Of a DNA stretch of 64,000 nt, positions 35,714 through 44,924 are shown piece by piece (within the stretch, counting starts at the first letter, position 1; every line of letters starts with the position of its first letter). The notes under the pieces are model-generated. The model made no database searches. It was not told where the DNA came from and worked only from the letters and a program-made list of their open reading frames with translations. The DNA comes from Pedobacter westerhofensis (GTDB taxonomy: Bacteria; Bacteroidota; Bacteroidia; Sphingobacteriales; Sphingobacteriaceae): positions 62,001-126,000 of the forward strand of contig NZ_FXTN01000011.1 of assembly GCF_900182595.1 (NCBI RefSeq). The letters are read 5' to 3'. Position numbers and translations under genes: made by a program.

Positions 35714-37882
35714 TTACTTCAGTTTTACAGGTGAAATACCTTCATGCGTCGGGATCACTTCTCTGATACTGCCATCTTCATTAAAGGTTAACCGATCAAT
35801 ACAGATCTCCCGGTTGTAGCCCGCTGCCTCGCCCATTGAGATCCCGGCAGGATAATTAAACCGGTGATAGACAATGTACCATTCATCAGTTCCGGGGATC
35901 TGAATGACCGAATGATGCCCCGTACCGTAGATGCCAGCCTTTGGGTTCTTTGCAATAACCACATTATTCTTTGGTACGCTGATTTCTCCAAGCGCTGAAT
36001 CTGATGTACCGTAATGTACCGTATAGTTGGGATTTCTGGTGTCGCTTTCTGACCACATGAAATAATAGATCCCTTTCCTGAAGGCTACATATGTTCCCTC
36101 TTTAAAATTATCCTTTGGAGTCAGTACTTTGGTCGTACCGGATTTTAATGAGATCATGTCCTCATTCAGCTCTGCTCCTGCCATATACCCGTTACCCCAG
36201 TAGAGGTAAGTTTTTCCTGTCTTTGGGTCACTGAATACATCCGGGTCGATCTGTTGTCCACCTTTGATACCATCCGGAAATTTATCAATCAGGGCTTTGC
36301 CAGAATCTACAAAAGGTCCTGCAGGATTATCCGAAATGGCTACTCCAATTTTCGCACCTGCTGTGAAATAAAAGAAATATTTGTAGCTGCCATTGATTTT
36401 TTTCTCGATGATACAGGGGGCCCAGGCATTTTTCTTTGCCCAGCTTACATCTTTCGGCAGATCAAGGATCACGCCTTCATCTTTCCAGTTGACCAGATCG
36501 GCAGAAGAGAAAGTTTTAAAATAGTTGCCCGACCAGTTATTGTATCCGTCACTGGTTGGATAGATATAGAATTTACCAGTTTTTTCAGCATATAGGATAT
36601 CAGGATCGGCATAATAGCCGGGAATAGCTGCATTATGGTTTTCCTGTAGAAATACATCATAACTTTGCTTTTTACCATTGATGTCTACAGTATATTTTAC
36701 CGGTCCATGAGTAAAATCCTGTGCTTTTCCAGGGCTGATGATGATACCCGGAAATGTTGTAAACTGAGGATCAAAAGCATTCAATTTTGTGCCTGGCATT
36801 ACAGGTATGTAAGCCTTTTTACTGGCCGTATCAAAAGATATATTGATTTTCTTCACCTCTTTTGCCTGAGCAGCAAGGATCATATCATCCGGGTTCATCC
36901 ACTGGGCGGCAAGCTTTTTAGCTTCGTCTGTGGTGACCGGCATGATTGTACCATGTCTGGGACGGAAGTTCATTGCAATTTCATCATCTATAGCTTTGAA
37001 ATTTACCAGGTCTTTGCTTCTTGTAAATTGATATTTGCCCTCGGTATATCTGTCGTACATCAAGATATAGTCATCACTGTTATTCAGTTTATAAGTACCT
37101 GAACCTTCAACAGGTGATGTGGTTTGCTGCACATATTTATCCAGCAGCACATAGCCTTTTGTTAACTGATCTGAAACAGCAATCTTAATACCGGCACCTG
37201 AACCTTCGGTTTTGAAAAACAGATGATACCTGCCGTCTTTATACACGATGTCACCATCTATACAAGCACCACCATCCGCTTTATAAAAAAGCTGTTTAGG
37301 TGCAGAATCCAGCCCTGTGAAGTCCTTGTTCGCATAGGCATAATAAATTTTATCTGCATCTTTCCCTGTGCGCATCGACCAGTAGATCATGTATTTCTTC
37401 TGCTGTGGGTCGTAAATCGTCTGTGGCGCCCACACTCTGTTCACACCGGCAAATTCCTTAAACAAGGCAGGTATGTTCACTACATGCGATGACCAGTTGA
37501 TCAGGTCTCTCGACTTCATCAGTACCATGCCCGAATCAGGGGTGTCCCATCCGTATTTTTCTGTGTTCATATCGGTAGCTACCATATAAAACGTCTTGCC
37601 ATCGGCACCGCGCAGGATGTGAGGATCGCGAACGCCGCCGGTAGCACTCGTTTTTGCAGGATTAAGCACCGGCTTGTTCTGGTTTAAAGCCCGGTAATGA
37701 TAACCGTCATTGCTCAGTGCAAAGCGGATGCTCTCGCCGCCTTTACCGCCTACGAAATAGGTAAACAAGTATGCAGTATTATCCTTCCCAGGATTTTGTA
37801 TGTTCTGGGCATCAGCTGTACTGAGGCTGCACAGCGCAACAGACAAACAGGCAATTGGCCTTAGCCACTCTTTTTTAAACAT
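35714..37882 (-). CDS. Secreted protein with two GH43-type modules
   Basis: 722 residues with a signal peptide (to about 26). An N-terminal five-blade module (about 35-330) has GGVRDPHI, CIDGDIV and SPVEGSG in the positions of the GH43 Asp, Asp and Glu. A linker beta-domain (335-415) follows. A second, canonical GH43 module (418-720) has GYYADPDIL, GQQIDPDVF and FKEGTYV. Both modules therefore appear to keep the three carboxylates. Predicted to cleave arabinose- or xylose-containing side chains; two active sites could act on different linkages. Second gene of an operon with GH97, 33 bp apart. Confidence 0.92.
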   Translation of the reverse strand: MFKKEWLRPIACLSVALCSLSTADAQNIQNPGKDNTAYLFTYFVGGKGGESIRFALSNDGYHYRALNQNKPVLNPAKTSATGGVRDPHILRGADGKTFYMVATDMNTEKYGWDTPDSGMVLMKSRDLINWSSHVVNIPALFKEFAGVNRVWAPQTIYDPQQKKYMIYWSMRTGKDADKIYYAYANKDFTGLDSAPKQLFYKADGGACIDGDIVYKDGRYHLFFKTEGSGAGIKIAVSDQLTKGYVLLDKYVQQTTSPVEGSGTYKLNNSDDYILMYDRYTEGKYQFTRSKDLVNFKAIDDEIAMNFRPRHGTIMPVTTDEAKKLAAQWMNPDDMILAAQAKEVKKINISFDTASKKAYIPVMPGTKLNAFDPQFTTFPGIIISPGKAQDFTHGPVKYTVDINGKKQSYDVFLQENHNAAIPGYYADPDILYAEKTGKFYIYPTSDGYNNWSGNYFKTFSSADLVNWKDEGVILDLPKDVSWAKKNAWAPCIIEKKINGSYKYFFYFTAGAKIGVAISDNPAGPFVDSGKALIDKFPDGIKGGQQIDPDVFSDPKTGKTYLYWGNGYMAGAELNEDMISLKSGTTKVLTPKDNFKEGTYVAFRKGIYYFMWSESDTRNPNYTVHYGTSDSALGEISVPKNNVVIAKNPKAGIYGTGHHSVIQIPGTDEWYIVYHRFNYPAGISMGEAAGYNREICIDRLTFNEDGSIREVIPTHEGISPVKLK

Positions 37883-37915
37883 CGTATCTATATTATTATT
37901 TGATCAGTTGGATGA

Positions 37916-39841
37916 CTATTCTATTACGATTACAAAGCCTCCCTGCGGCGGCATCATTATCTTTTGCGCATTGCTTGTTTTGCCCGTTTCTTTACGGAAG
38001 TCCAGCTGCCCGTCGCCATTGGCAATCAGCGTCGCTTTTTTTCCAAAAGGAAGGGTATTGAAAGTAACAGATTTTTCTGCGCTTTCGCTGTTGATACCTG
38101 CGATGTACCATTTGCTGCCAGACCTGCGCGCCAATACCAGGTATTTTCCTGGATAGCCATCAATGAACTTTACGTCATCCCACCTTGCGGGCAGGACGCG
38201 AAGGAATTGCTGTACATTTTCAGGTACATGAGCCATGCCTTCGGCCGACTCAGCATAATGCTGGATACCACTCACAAAAAGCACCGAAAGTGCCAGTTCA
38301 AAGGCACTGCTGGTTTTCCGTTTGATCTTGTTGTTAATTTTATACAGGTTCATTGGTGTATAATCCATGGGATCGAAAAGGTTCCGCGCGAAAGGAACCG
38401 TTGCACATATTTCTGCTTCACGGTCGGCCTCTGCCTGCTGAAAACTCACATTCTCGAAACCACGTACGGCCTCTGTGGTCATCAGATGGGGATAAGTACG
38501 TGCCCAGCCCCTCGGCAGGGTAGCGCCATGGAAGTTTACCATCAGCTCATACTTTGCCGCATCCTGCAGGATGTCAATATAATACTGCATCACAGACTGT
38601 CCGTCACCTCCAAAGAAATCAATCTTTACACCTTTGATCCCCATCTCATGAATTCTTGAAAATTCCTTTCTGCGGCTTTCCTGTGTAAGCAGCAGGTTTT
38701 TGGGTGTGTATTTCACTGTGTTCCAGTCGCCCGCAGAGTTGTACCACAACAGGACGCCTACATTTTTAGACTTCGCATAATCCGCCAGTTCTTTTATTTT
38801 TTCATATCCGATCTTACGGTCCCAGTCGGCATCAATCAGACAATATTCCCAGTGCATGTCCGCAGCAAAATCTATATATTTTTTCTGCTCGTCGTAAACA
38901 ATGTAGTCATCTTTGGACATGATCCAGCTCCATGAAGCTTTCCCTGGTTTAATAAACCCCGTATTTGCAATTGCTGCTTTTGCTGAAAAATCTGTACCCG
39001 CAGTTGATTCCATGATGGTTTTCAGGCTTCCCAGCGCGATCACCCGCCAGGGAGTAGAAAAAGGCATTTTGCCAGTGGGCAGGTATCCCCGTCCGGTAAA
39101 TATCTCCCTCGGATCCGGAAAGCCTACGCTAAATTTGCTTTCTGTCGGATGAGCAATCAAACGGGTGGCACAGTATGTTCCATCGATACCGGCTTCGGTA
39201 ATCGCCAGCCAGTTCTCCCCCGTTTTTAGTAAAGCCGGGTAAACCCATCCCCTGTTTACCGAATCTGGAATATCTTTGATCATAACTTCCTGACGATAAT
39301 GTTCCTCATAGGCCGGATTACTTTTCTCCCAGCCAGATTTTGCTTCCTGCATTGGTTGCAGCCAACTGAGGGTATTTACAGGTAACTTATATTCAGTTTT
39401 TTCTTCATTGATGGTAATCGTTTCCGAAGCCTTTCCCAGTAAGTCATATTTAAAAGCCACGGCATCGTTGCTGATGCGGAAAGTAATAACGAGCGGTTGC
39501 TGCTGCTTGTTAACGAGCTGTACTACACCTGTATTTTGTACCGAACTGATATCAGATTTTTTACCGGAGTAAAGCGTATATTGTATCTTTTGTCCTTTGA
39601 TTTCCGTGTGCGTACTGATCTTCATACTTTCATAAAAATCACCCTTGCTGGTACTCAAGCCTAAAAGTGAAGGGAGCACAACAGGTTTTTTATTCCTGGA
39701 AATCTCATAAAAAAATTTTCCTTTGTCGGAAAAGACTTTTACAGCAAGCTTCCCGTCAGGACTATCAAACACAACCTGCGCAGCGGCCTTTTCAAACAAT
39801 GGCCCAAGCAGCACAAAAATCACCAGCATTTTTTTTATCAT
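37916..39841 (-). CDS. GH97 glycoside hydrolase, retaining alpha-galactosidase-like
   Basis: A 641-residue exported enzyme: signal peptide (to 21), N-terminal beta-supersandwich (25-275), TIM barrel (295-560) and C-terminal beta-sheet. GH97 contains inverting alpha-glucosidases (SusB), with Glu bases, and retaining alpha-galactosidases with an Asp nucleophile. Here GVKIDFFGGDGQ supplies Asp408 where the retaining enzymes have the nucleophile, and MTTEAVRGFE supplies Glu457 as a likely acid/base. The N-terminal calcium-site Glu residues (about E180) are partly visible. Alpha-galactosidase, or possibly beta-L-arabinopyranosidase, activity is favoured over alpha-glucosidase. First gene of the GH97-GH43 operon. 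Confidence 0.9.
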   Translation of the reverse strand: MIKKMLVIFVLLGPLFEKAAAQVVFDSPDGKLAVKVFSDKGKFFYEISRNKKPVVLPSLLGLSTSKGDFYESMKISTHTEIKGQKIQYTLYSGKKSDISSVQNTGVVQLVNKQQQPLVITFRISNDAVAFKYDLLGKASETITINEEKTEYKLPVNTLSWLQPMQEAKSGWEKSNPAYEEHYRQEVMIKDIPDSVNRGWVYPALLKTGENWLAITEAGIDGTYCATRLIAHPTESKFSVGFPDPREIFTGRGYLPTGKMPFSTPWRVIALGSLKTIMESTAGTDFSAKAAIANTGFIKPGKASWSWIMSKDDYIVYDEQKKYIDFAADMHWEYCLIDADWDRKIGYEKIKELADYAKSKNVGVLLWYNSAGDWNTVKYTPKNLLLTQESRRKEFSRIHEMGIKGVKIDFFGGDGQSVMQYYIDILQDAAKYELMVNFHGATLPRGWARTYPHLMTTEAVRGFENVSFQQAEADREAEICATVPFARNLFDPMDYTPMNLYKINNKIKRKTSSAFELALSVLFVSGIQHYAESAEGMAHVPENVQQFLRVLPARWDDVKFIDGYPGKYLVLARRSGSKWYIAGINSESAEKSVTFNTLPFGKKATLIANGDGQLDFRKETGKTSNAQKIMMPPQGGFVIVIE

Positions 39842-40035
39842 ACCTATATCTTATTATACGTCAATAAGACGTTTAAGATAGGTGGATTAGGGATATAAAA
39901 CAAAAATAAATAATTTGATTAGAGGAGATTTTGAATAATGGACATGTAATTTCTTTATATGGCCTCAGAGGAGAAAATATTTAAGGCTTTTTTAGCCGGG
40001 GTTTATTCGGAATGACTGGGCAATAATAGCACATT

Positions 40036-40095
40036 GCCTGCGGTATGTGAGCGCTGAATTTAACTAGTTAAACCAAGCGCTCAGATATCGCAGGC
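40036..40095. repeat. 60-bp near-perfect palindrome
   Basis: The two 30-nt halves are complementary at 25 of 30 positions: outer GCCTGCG/CGCAGGC, then TGAGCGCT/AGCGCTCA, and a fully palindromic TTTAACTAGTTAAA at the centre (40059-40072). There is no loop beyond the hairpin turn. It lies in the 345-bp gap between the ABC-F stop codon (40187) and the GH97 start (39841), both on the minus strand. No clear T-tract follows on either strand. The rest of the gap shows no gene. Confidence 0.75.
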
Positions 40096-40186
40096 ATACG
40101 GCATGCAAAACGCATTCATACCGAGCAAACCCGCCCCTGAGCTTGTTTAAGCCAGCATTATCAATCCTTTTGTTACGGGGTCACTA

Positions 40187-41824
40187 TCAGGAAGATTGCT
40201 CAATATCTTTCAGACTGGCCATTTTCTTGTACGCAAGAAAACCTTTGATATCTTCAAAATGCTCACGCACCCGTTTATTCCCAAATTCAAATACCTTTTT
40301 AGCCAGTCCGTCAAGGAAATCCCTGTCGTGAGAAACTAAAATCAATGTGCCGTCAAAATCCTGCAATGCGTCTTTGATGATATCCTTTGTCTTCATGTCC
40401 AAATGGTTGGTCGGCTCATCCAGGATCAATACATTTACCGGCTCCAGCAATAGTTTAATCATTGCCAGACGGGTTTTCTCACCGCCTGATAGCACCTTCA
40501 CCTTTTTAGTCGTATCATCACCGCTAAACATAAAAGCACCCAGAAGGTCTTTTATCTTTATACTTCCATCGGTTAATGGAATCTGATCAATAGTTTCAAA
40601 CACGGTTAAGCTCTCATCCAGCAATGCAGCCTGATTTTGCGCAAAATAGCCGATTTTGGCATTATGGCCCACTTTTAAACCTCCTTCAATATCAATCTCG
40701 CCCATAATGGCTTTGATCATTGTGGATTTACCTTCACCATTTTTCCCTACAAAGGCTACCTTTTCTCCCCTTTCGATTACCATTGACGCTTTTTCGAATA
40801 CCACATGGTCGCCATAAGCTTTGGTCATCTCTTCTACAATCACAGGATACTGGCCTGAGCGCGGAGACGGTGGAAACTTGAGGCGCAAGGCCGAGGTATC
40901 CACTTCATCGATTTCGATAATAGGCAGTTTTTCGAGCATCTTAACTCGCGACTGCACCTGTAATGTTTTTGAATATGTGCCTCTGAAGCGATCAATAAAT
41001 TCTTGATTGTCTGCAATAAAGCGCTGCTGTTCTTCATAAGCTTTTAGCTGATGTACCCGGCGGTCGGCACGCAGCTGCAGGTAATGGGTATATTTTGCTT
41101 TATAATCATAGATCCTGCCCATCGTCACCTCAATCGTACGGTTAGTAATGTTATCTACGAAGGTACGGTCGTGCGAAATCACAATCACTGCCTTAGCTGA
41201 ACTGATCAGAAAATCTTCCAGCCATTGGATACTTTCGATATCCATGTGGTTGGTAGGCTCATCCAGCAAAATCAGATCAGGTTTTTTGAGGAGGATTTTT
41301 GCCAGCTCAATCCGCATACGCCATCCGCCCGAGAATTCTGAAGTTGGGCGGTTAAAGTCTTTACGTTCAAAGCCGAGTCCTTTAAGTACCTTTTCTACCT
41401 CAGCATCGTAATTGACTTCTTCTACCGAATAGAATGTTTCGCTCAGCTCAGACACACGCTCAATCAGCTTCATGTAATCATCGCTTTCGTAGTCGGTTCT
41501 TATAGTCAGTTGCTCATTCAGCTCGTCCAGTTCCTTTTGCATGTGCTGCATTTCCTGAAAAGCTTTTGAGGTTTCTTCGAATACGGTAACGTTGTCCTGG
41601 GTAAGCAAGTGCTGTGGCAAATAGGCGATCACAGCATCTTTTGGGCCGCTCACACTGCCAGAAGTAGGCTTTGTTGCACCAGCTATGATTTTTAACATGG
41701 TAGACTTGCCGGCACCATTTTTACCCATCAGGGCTATTTTGTCATTTTCGTTGATCGAAAAGGTTACATCACTAAACAGGTTGGTTCCACCAAAAGAAAC
41801 GGAGATATTATTTACATTAAACAC
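40187..41824 (-). CDS. ABC-F family ATPase
   Basis: A 545-residue soluble protein with two ABC nucleotide-binding domains and no membrane region, the ABC-F plan of translation factors and ribosome-protection proteins. Domain 1: Walker A GKNGAGKST near residue 35, signature SGGWRMRIE, and Walker B LILLDEPTNH. Domain 2: Walker A GKNGEGKST near 360, signature LSGGEKTRLA, and VLILDEPTNH. The interdomain linker (about 240-320) is charged and helical (RADRRVHQLKAYEEQQ), as in Uup/YbiT/EttA relatives. It acts on the ribosome, gating tRNA or relieving stalls; a resistance role cannot be decided from sequence. Confidence 0.93.
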   Translation of the reverse strand: MFNVNNISVSFGGTNLFSDVTFSINENDKIALMGKNGAGKSTMLKIIAGATKPTSGSVSGPKDAVIAYLPQHLLTQDNVTVFEETSKAFQEMQHMQKELDELNEQLTIRTDYESDDYMKLIERVSELSETFYSVEEVNYDAEVEKVLKGLGFERKDFNRPTSEFSGGWRMRIELAKILLKKPDLILLDEPTNHMDIESIQWLEDFLISSAKAVIVISHDRTFVDNITNRTIEVTMGRIYDYKAKYTHYLQLRADRRVHQLKAYEEQQRFIADNQEFIDRFRGTYSKTLQVQSRVKMLEKLPIIEIDEVDTSALRLKFPPSPRSGQYPVIVEEMTKAYGDHVVFEKASMVIERGEKVAFVGKNGEGKSTMIKAIMGEIDIEGGLKVGHNAKIGYFAQNQAALLDESLTVFETIDQIPLTDGSIKIKDLLGAFMFSGDDTTKKVKVLSGGEKTRLAMIKLLLEPVNVLILDEPTNHLDMKTKDIIKDALQDFDGTLILVSHDRDFLDGLAKKVFEFGNKRVREHFEDIKGFLAYKKMASLKDIEQSS

Positions 41825-41849
41825 GAAATGCGGATATTAGGTTAAGCTG

Positions 41850-41857
41850 CAAAGATA
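41850..41857 (-). promoter_or_regulatory. Candidate -7 box (TATCTTTG) for the ABC-F gene
   Basis: Minus-strand TATCTTTG, an exact TAnnTTTG match, lies 25 bp before the start codon at 41824. The upstream DNA is very AT-rich, but no TTTG lies at the usual -33 distance. Confidence 0.5.
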
Positions 41858-42029
41858 GTTGAATTTGATAAAATTTTGTTTGAATTTGCCAACAGCCTTG
41901 TCTGCAGGCCGGGCCTTAAAACCTGTCTCAACAAAATTACAGCTGATTTAGGTACCTATATGATAATCAGTAGCTAAACAATATTATATTAGTATACCCC
42001 TATTACTGACCGTACCTTAAAAAAACCAA

Positions 42030-43730
42030 ATGAAATCTCCCGCTATCCGAATTTTCACTGCAATCCTTTTGATATCATGCGCTGTCCACTATAGCTTTGG
42101 ACAAAGTACAAACCCGCAACCTGCAAAGATTACGGTAGATCTGGCCCGGAAGAAAGCACCGATGAAACCTGTATGGGCCTGGTTTGGATATGATGAACCC
42201 AATTATACCTATATGAAAGATGGAAAAAAGCTGCTGACAGAGATTGCCGCTTTAAGCGAGGGGCCGAAATATGTACGCGCGCACAGTCTTTTGGTTACTG
42301 GAGATGGTGAAGCCGCGTTAAAATGGGGATCTACAAATGCCTATACAGAAGATGTTCATGGAAATCCCATTTATAACTGGAAGATTATAGACAGTATTTT
42401 TGATACTTATGTAAAACGCGGAATGAAGCCTTTTGCACAAATTGGGTTTATGCCACAGGCATTGTCCACTCATCCGGAGCCCTATAAGCATCACTGGAAG
42501 CCAGGCGACAATTACGACCTGATTATGACCGGCTGGGCCTACCCTCCAAAAGATTACAACAAATGGGGCGAGCTGGTTTACCAGTGGGTAAAACACAGCG
42601 TGGAGCGTTATGGAAAAGCAGAAGTGGAAAGCTGGTACTGGGAGGTATGGAATGAGCCTGCCTATTACTTTAAAGGTACACGGGAGGAGTTTTTTAAACT
42701 GTACGACTATGCTGCTGCTGGCCTGAAAAGGGCGCTGCCTACCGCTAAAATTGGCGGGATGAATGTTGCCGGCACTAAATCCAAAAAATCGCAGGAGTAC
42801 TTAAATGAATTTATACAGCATTGCTTAACAGGAACCAACTATGCGACTGGTAAAACCGGATCCCCGCTGGAACTCCTTAGCTTTCATGCCAAAGGCGAAC
42901 CTAAGCTGATCAATGGTGTTGTACTGATGGACCCCGCCCCGCAGCTGAGAGATATTGCTACAGGGTTCAGGATTGCAGCCTCCTATCCGGAGACTAAAAA
43001 CCTTCCCCTGATCATCGGAGAATCTGATCCGGAGGGCTGTGCGGCATGCGGCATGGCTACGAACCCGGAGAATGCTTACCGTAACGGCACCATGTATTCC
43101 AGTTATACAGCGGCAACCTTTGCCCGCAAATATGAACTGGAAGACCAATATGGTATCAACTTTAAAGGTGCAGTTTCCTGGTCATTTGAATTTGAGAACC
43201 AGCCCTGGTTTTATGGCTTCCGTGACCTGGCAACCAATGGTGTAGACAAGCCTGTGCTGAATGTTTTCAGGATGTTCGGTAAGATGAGCGGCGACCGGGT
43301 TGCAGTTCAAAGTAACCGAATGTATTCGCTAAAAACCGTCATGGATTCCAGTATCCGCGGGCCGCAAACTGATATCGGAGCTTTAGCGTCAAAAGATAAT
43401 GAGACCGCAGCTGTGATGATCTGGAATTATCATGACGAGGACAAACAAGGTCCTGCAGAGGCTGTTAACTTAGTCATAGAACATGTTCCAGCTAAACTGG
43501 TAACCATGACCCATTACCGGATCGACAGCAATCATAGTAACTCATACGAGGTATGGAAGAAAATGGGATCACCTCAAAGTCCATCAAAAACCCAAATAGC
43601 AACACTGGAGAAGGCAGGTCAACTGGAAACGATGGGTAAAGACCAAAAGCTTACAGTGAAAGAAAACCAGCTTTCCATCAATATCAATCTGCCCAGGCAA
43701 GGGGTCTCATTAATCAAACTGGACTGGTAA
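42030..43730 (+). CDS. Secreted GH39-like beta-xylosidase
   Basis: A 566-residue enzyme with a signal peptide (to about 24) and a GH39-type TIM barrel (about 45-400), then a beta-sandwich. The acid/base is Glu209 in YWEVWNEP, and the nucleophile is probably Glu331 in LPLIIGESDPEGC. The sequence CAAC shortly after the nucleophile recurs in related bacterial proteins and could form a disulfide. GH39 enzymes release xylose from the non-reducing end, or iduronate in the alpha-L-iduronidase branch. Xylosidase is the default reading. It has its own promoter region after the divergent ABC-F gene. Confidence 0.85.
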   Translation: MKSPAIRIFTAILLISCAVHYSFGQSTNPQPAKITVDLARKKAPMKPVWAWFGYDEPNYTYMKDGKKLLTEIAALSEGPKYVRAHSLLVTGDGEAALKWGSTNAYTEDVHGNPIYNWKIIDSIFDTYVKRGMKPFAQIGFMPQALSTHPEPYKHHWKPGDNYDLIMTGWAYPPKDYNKWGELVYQWVKHSVERYGKAEVESWYWEVWNEPAYYFKGTREEFFKLYDYAAAGLKRALPTAKIGGMNVAGTKSKKSQEYLNEFIQHCLTGTNYATGKTGSPLELLSFHAKGEPKLINGVVLMDPAPQLRDIATGFRIAASYPETKNLPLIIGESDPEGCAACGMATNPENAYRNGTMYSSYTAATFARKYELEDQYGINFKGAVSWSFEFENQPWFYGFRDLATNGVDKPVLNVFRMFGKMSGDRVAVQSNRMYSLKTVMDSSIRGPQTDIGALASKDNETAAVMIWNYHDEDKQGPAEAVNLVIEHVPAKLVTMTHYRIDSNHSNSYEVWKKMGSPQSPSKTQIATLEKAGQLETMGKDQKLTVKENQLSININLPRQGVSLIKLDW

Positions 43731-43750
43731 ATCACGGAAGCAAGGTTTGA

Positions 43751-44233
43751 TCCTGTAGGTGTATAATCAAAGATAAATACGATGATGTGGGCAGTGTGGT
43801 TAGTCCTTCTTCTGCGTTTTCCCTGGTTGCCCAAGATGAAAGCACATTGCGCGGGCTGATCGCGAAAACCGGAAAATCGGCTACGAAGCCCAATATCAAA
43901 GGGGCATTCGTGTATGATGCAACCAATGGCAAACAATTTGCGCAATGTAAACCATAGGATTTCAATCCCGAGGAAGGCAGGTATACCATCATTGATGTGC
44001 GGAGAGAGGCCGAAGTAAAGAACGAAGCTATCTTTAAAAATGCGATCAACATTCCGCTGCAGGACCTGTCCGGCAGAATAGCTGAAATTCCCACAGATAA
44101 ACCGATACTGATTAACTGCGCATCTGGCTACAGATCGGCCACTGGAAGCAGTATCCTGAAGAGATATTTGCCTGAAGCGGAGAATCTGGACCCTGGTGCT
44201 GCGGTGACAAAATATGAGAAGACAAAACATTGA
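43751..44233 (+). pseudogene. Broken rhodanese-domain gene with an in-frame TAG
   Basis: One frame stays open from just after a TGA at 43748-43750 to a TGA at 44231-44233, except for a single TAG near 43957. Downstream of the TAG is a rhodanese domain: YTIIDVRREAEVKNEA, NAINIPLQDL, and the active-site loop NCASGYRSATGSSIL with catalytic Cys. Upstream of the TAG are about 68 residues that I do not recognise (SVVSPSSAFSLVAQDESTL..., NIKGAFVYDATNGKQFAQC). There is no ATG at the 5' end. The domain resembles the C-terminal rhodanese of metallo-beta-lactamase/rhodanese fusions, so this is probably a truncated remnant. A short downstream GTG start (43997) could still make a 78-residue protein. Confidence 0.6.
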
Positions 44234-44297
44234 CCGCGGGGGGTACAAATTTCAGATTCCGGCAAAAAGTAATGATCATCTGAGTACATTTGTATGG

Positions 44298-44753
44298 ATG
44301 AAAACAATAACTCTGCGACGAACCAACAGTGACAATCCTGATTTCAGGGCGTTGATTACCGAACTTGATGCTGATCTTCGTTTACGTAACGGTGATTTGA
44401 TGAATATATATGATCAGCACAATGTGATTGAAAAAATTGATACAGTAGTAGTTGCATACATTGATGAAGTCCCTGCCGGCTGCGGCTGTTTCAAGACTTA
44501 CGACAACGAAACCGTAGAAATTAAAAGAATGTTTGTGCGGCCACAGGCCAGGGGAAACGGCATCAGCAGAAAAGTTCTCACTGAACTTGAAGCCTGGGCC
44601 AGGGAATTAAAGACTACCTATGCTGTGCTTGAAACAGGTTCCAAACAGCTGGAAGCATTGAGCTTATATCCCAAAGCCGGCTATCTGCCCATTCCCAAGT
44701 ATGGCCCTTACATAGATCTGCCTGAAAGCATCTGTTTCAAAAAAGTTTTATAA
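44298..44753 (+). CDS. GNAT-family N-acetyltransferase
   Basis: A 151-residue acetyltransferase from ATG 44298 (MKTITLRRTNSDNPDF); a longer start at 44214 would overlap the rhodanese remnant. Motif A is VEIKRMFVRPQARGNGISRKVL, with R.xxG.G acetyl-CoA binding; VAYIDEVPAGCGCFK is the preceding beta-hairpin, and YPKAGYLPIPKYGPY is the C-terminal motif. Among GNATs it resembles the small PhnO/YjaB-like group; the substrate is unknown. It is transcribed alone with about 170 bp to the next gene. Confidence 0.88.
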   Translation: MKTITLRRTNSDNPDFRALITELDADLRLRNGDLMNIYDQHNVIEKIDTVVVAYIDEVPAGCGCFKTYDNETVEIKRMFVRPQARGNGISRKVLTELEAWARELKTTYAVLETGSKQLEALSLYPKAGYLPIPKYGPYIDLPESICFKKVL

Positions 44754-44924
44754 TCTCCCCTTCGCACCGGCAAATAGAAAAGTTTAACAATTTTTAACAG
44801 GATATGAGCCTTTAAAGAAATAACTTGAGCCTCTCATGAAAACAAGAGGACAAAATAAGCGCCAACTTTGTACAATCGCTACGATTATTTAATCGTAAAA
44901 AAAGACAAAGGGAGGAAACAAGTT

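Noticed and set aside
43619..44248. 209-codon minus-strand frame over the rhodanese remnant
   Set aside because: The plus strand carries a recognisable rhodanese domain with active-site motif; the minus frame has no recognisable features.
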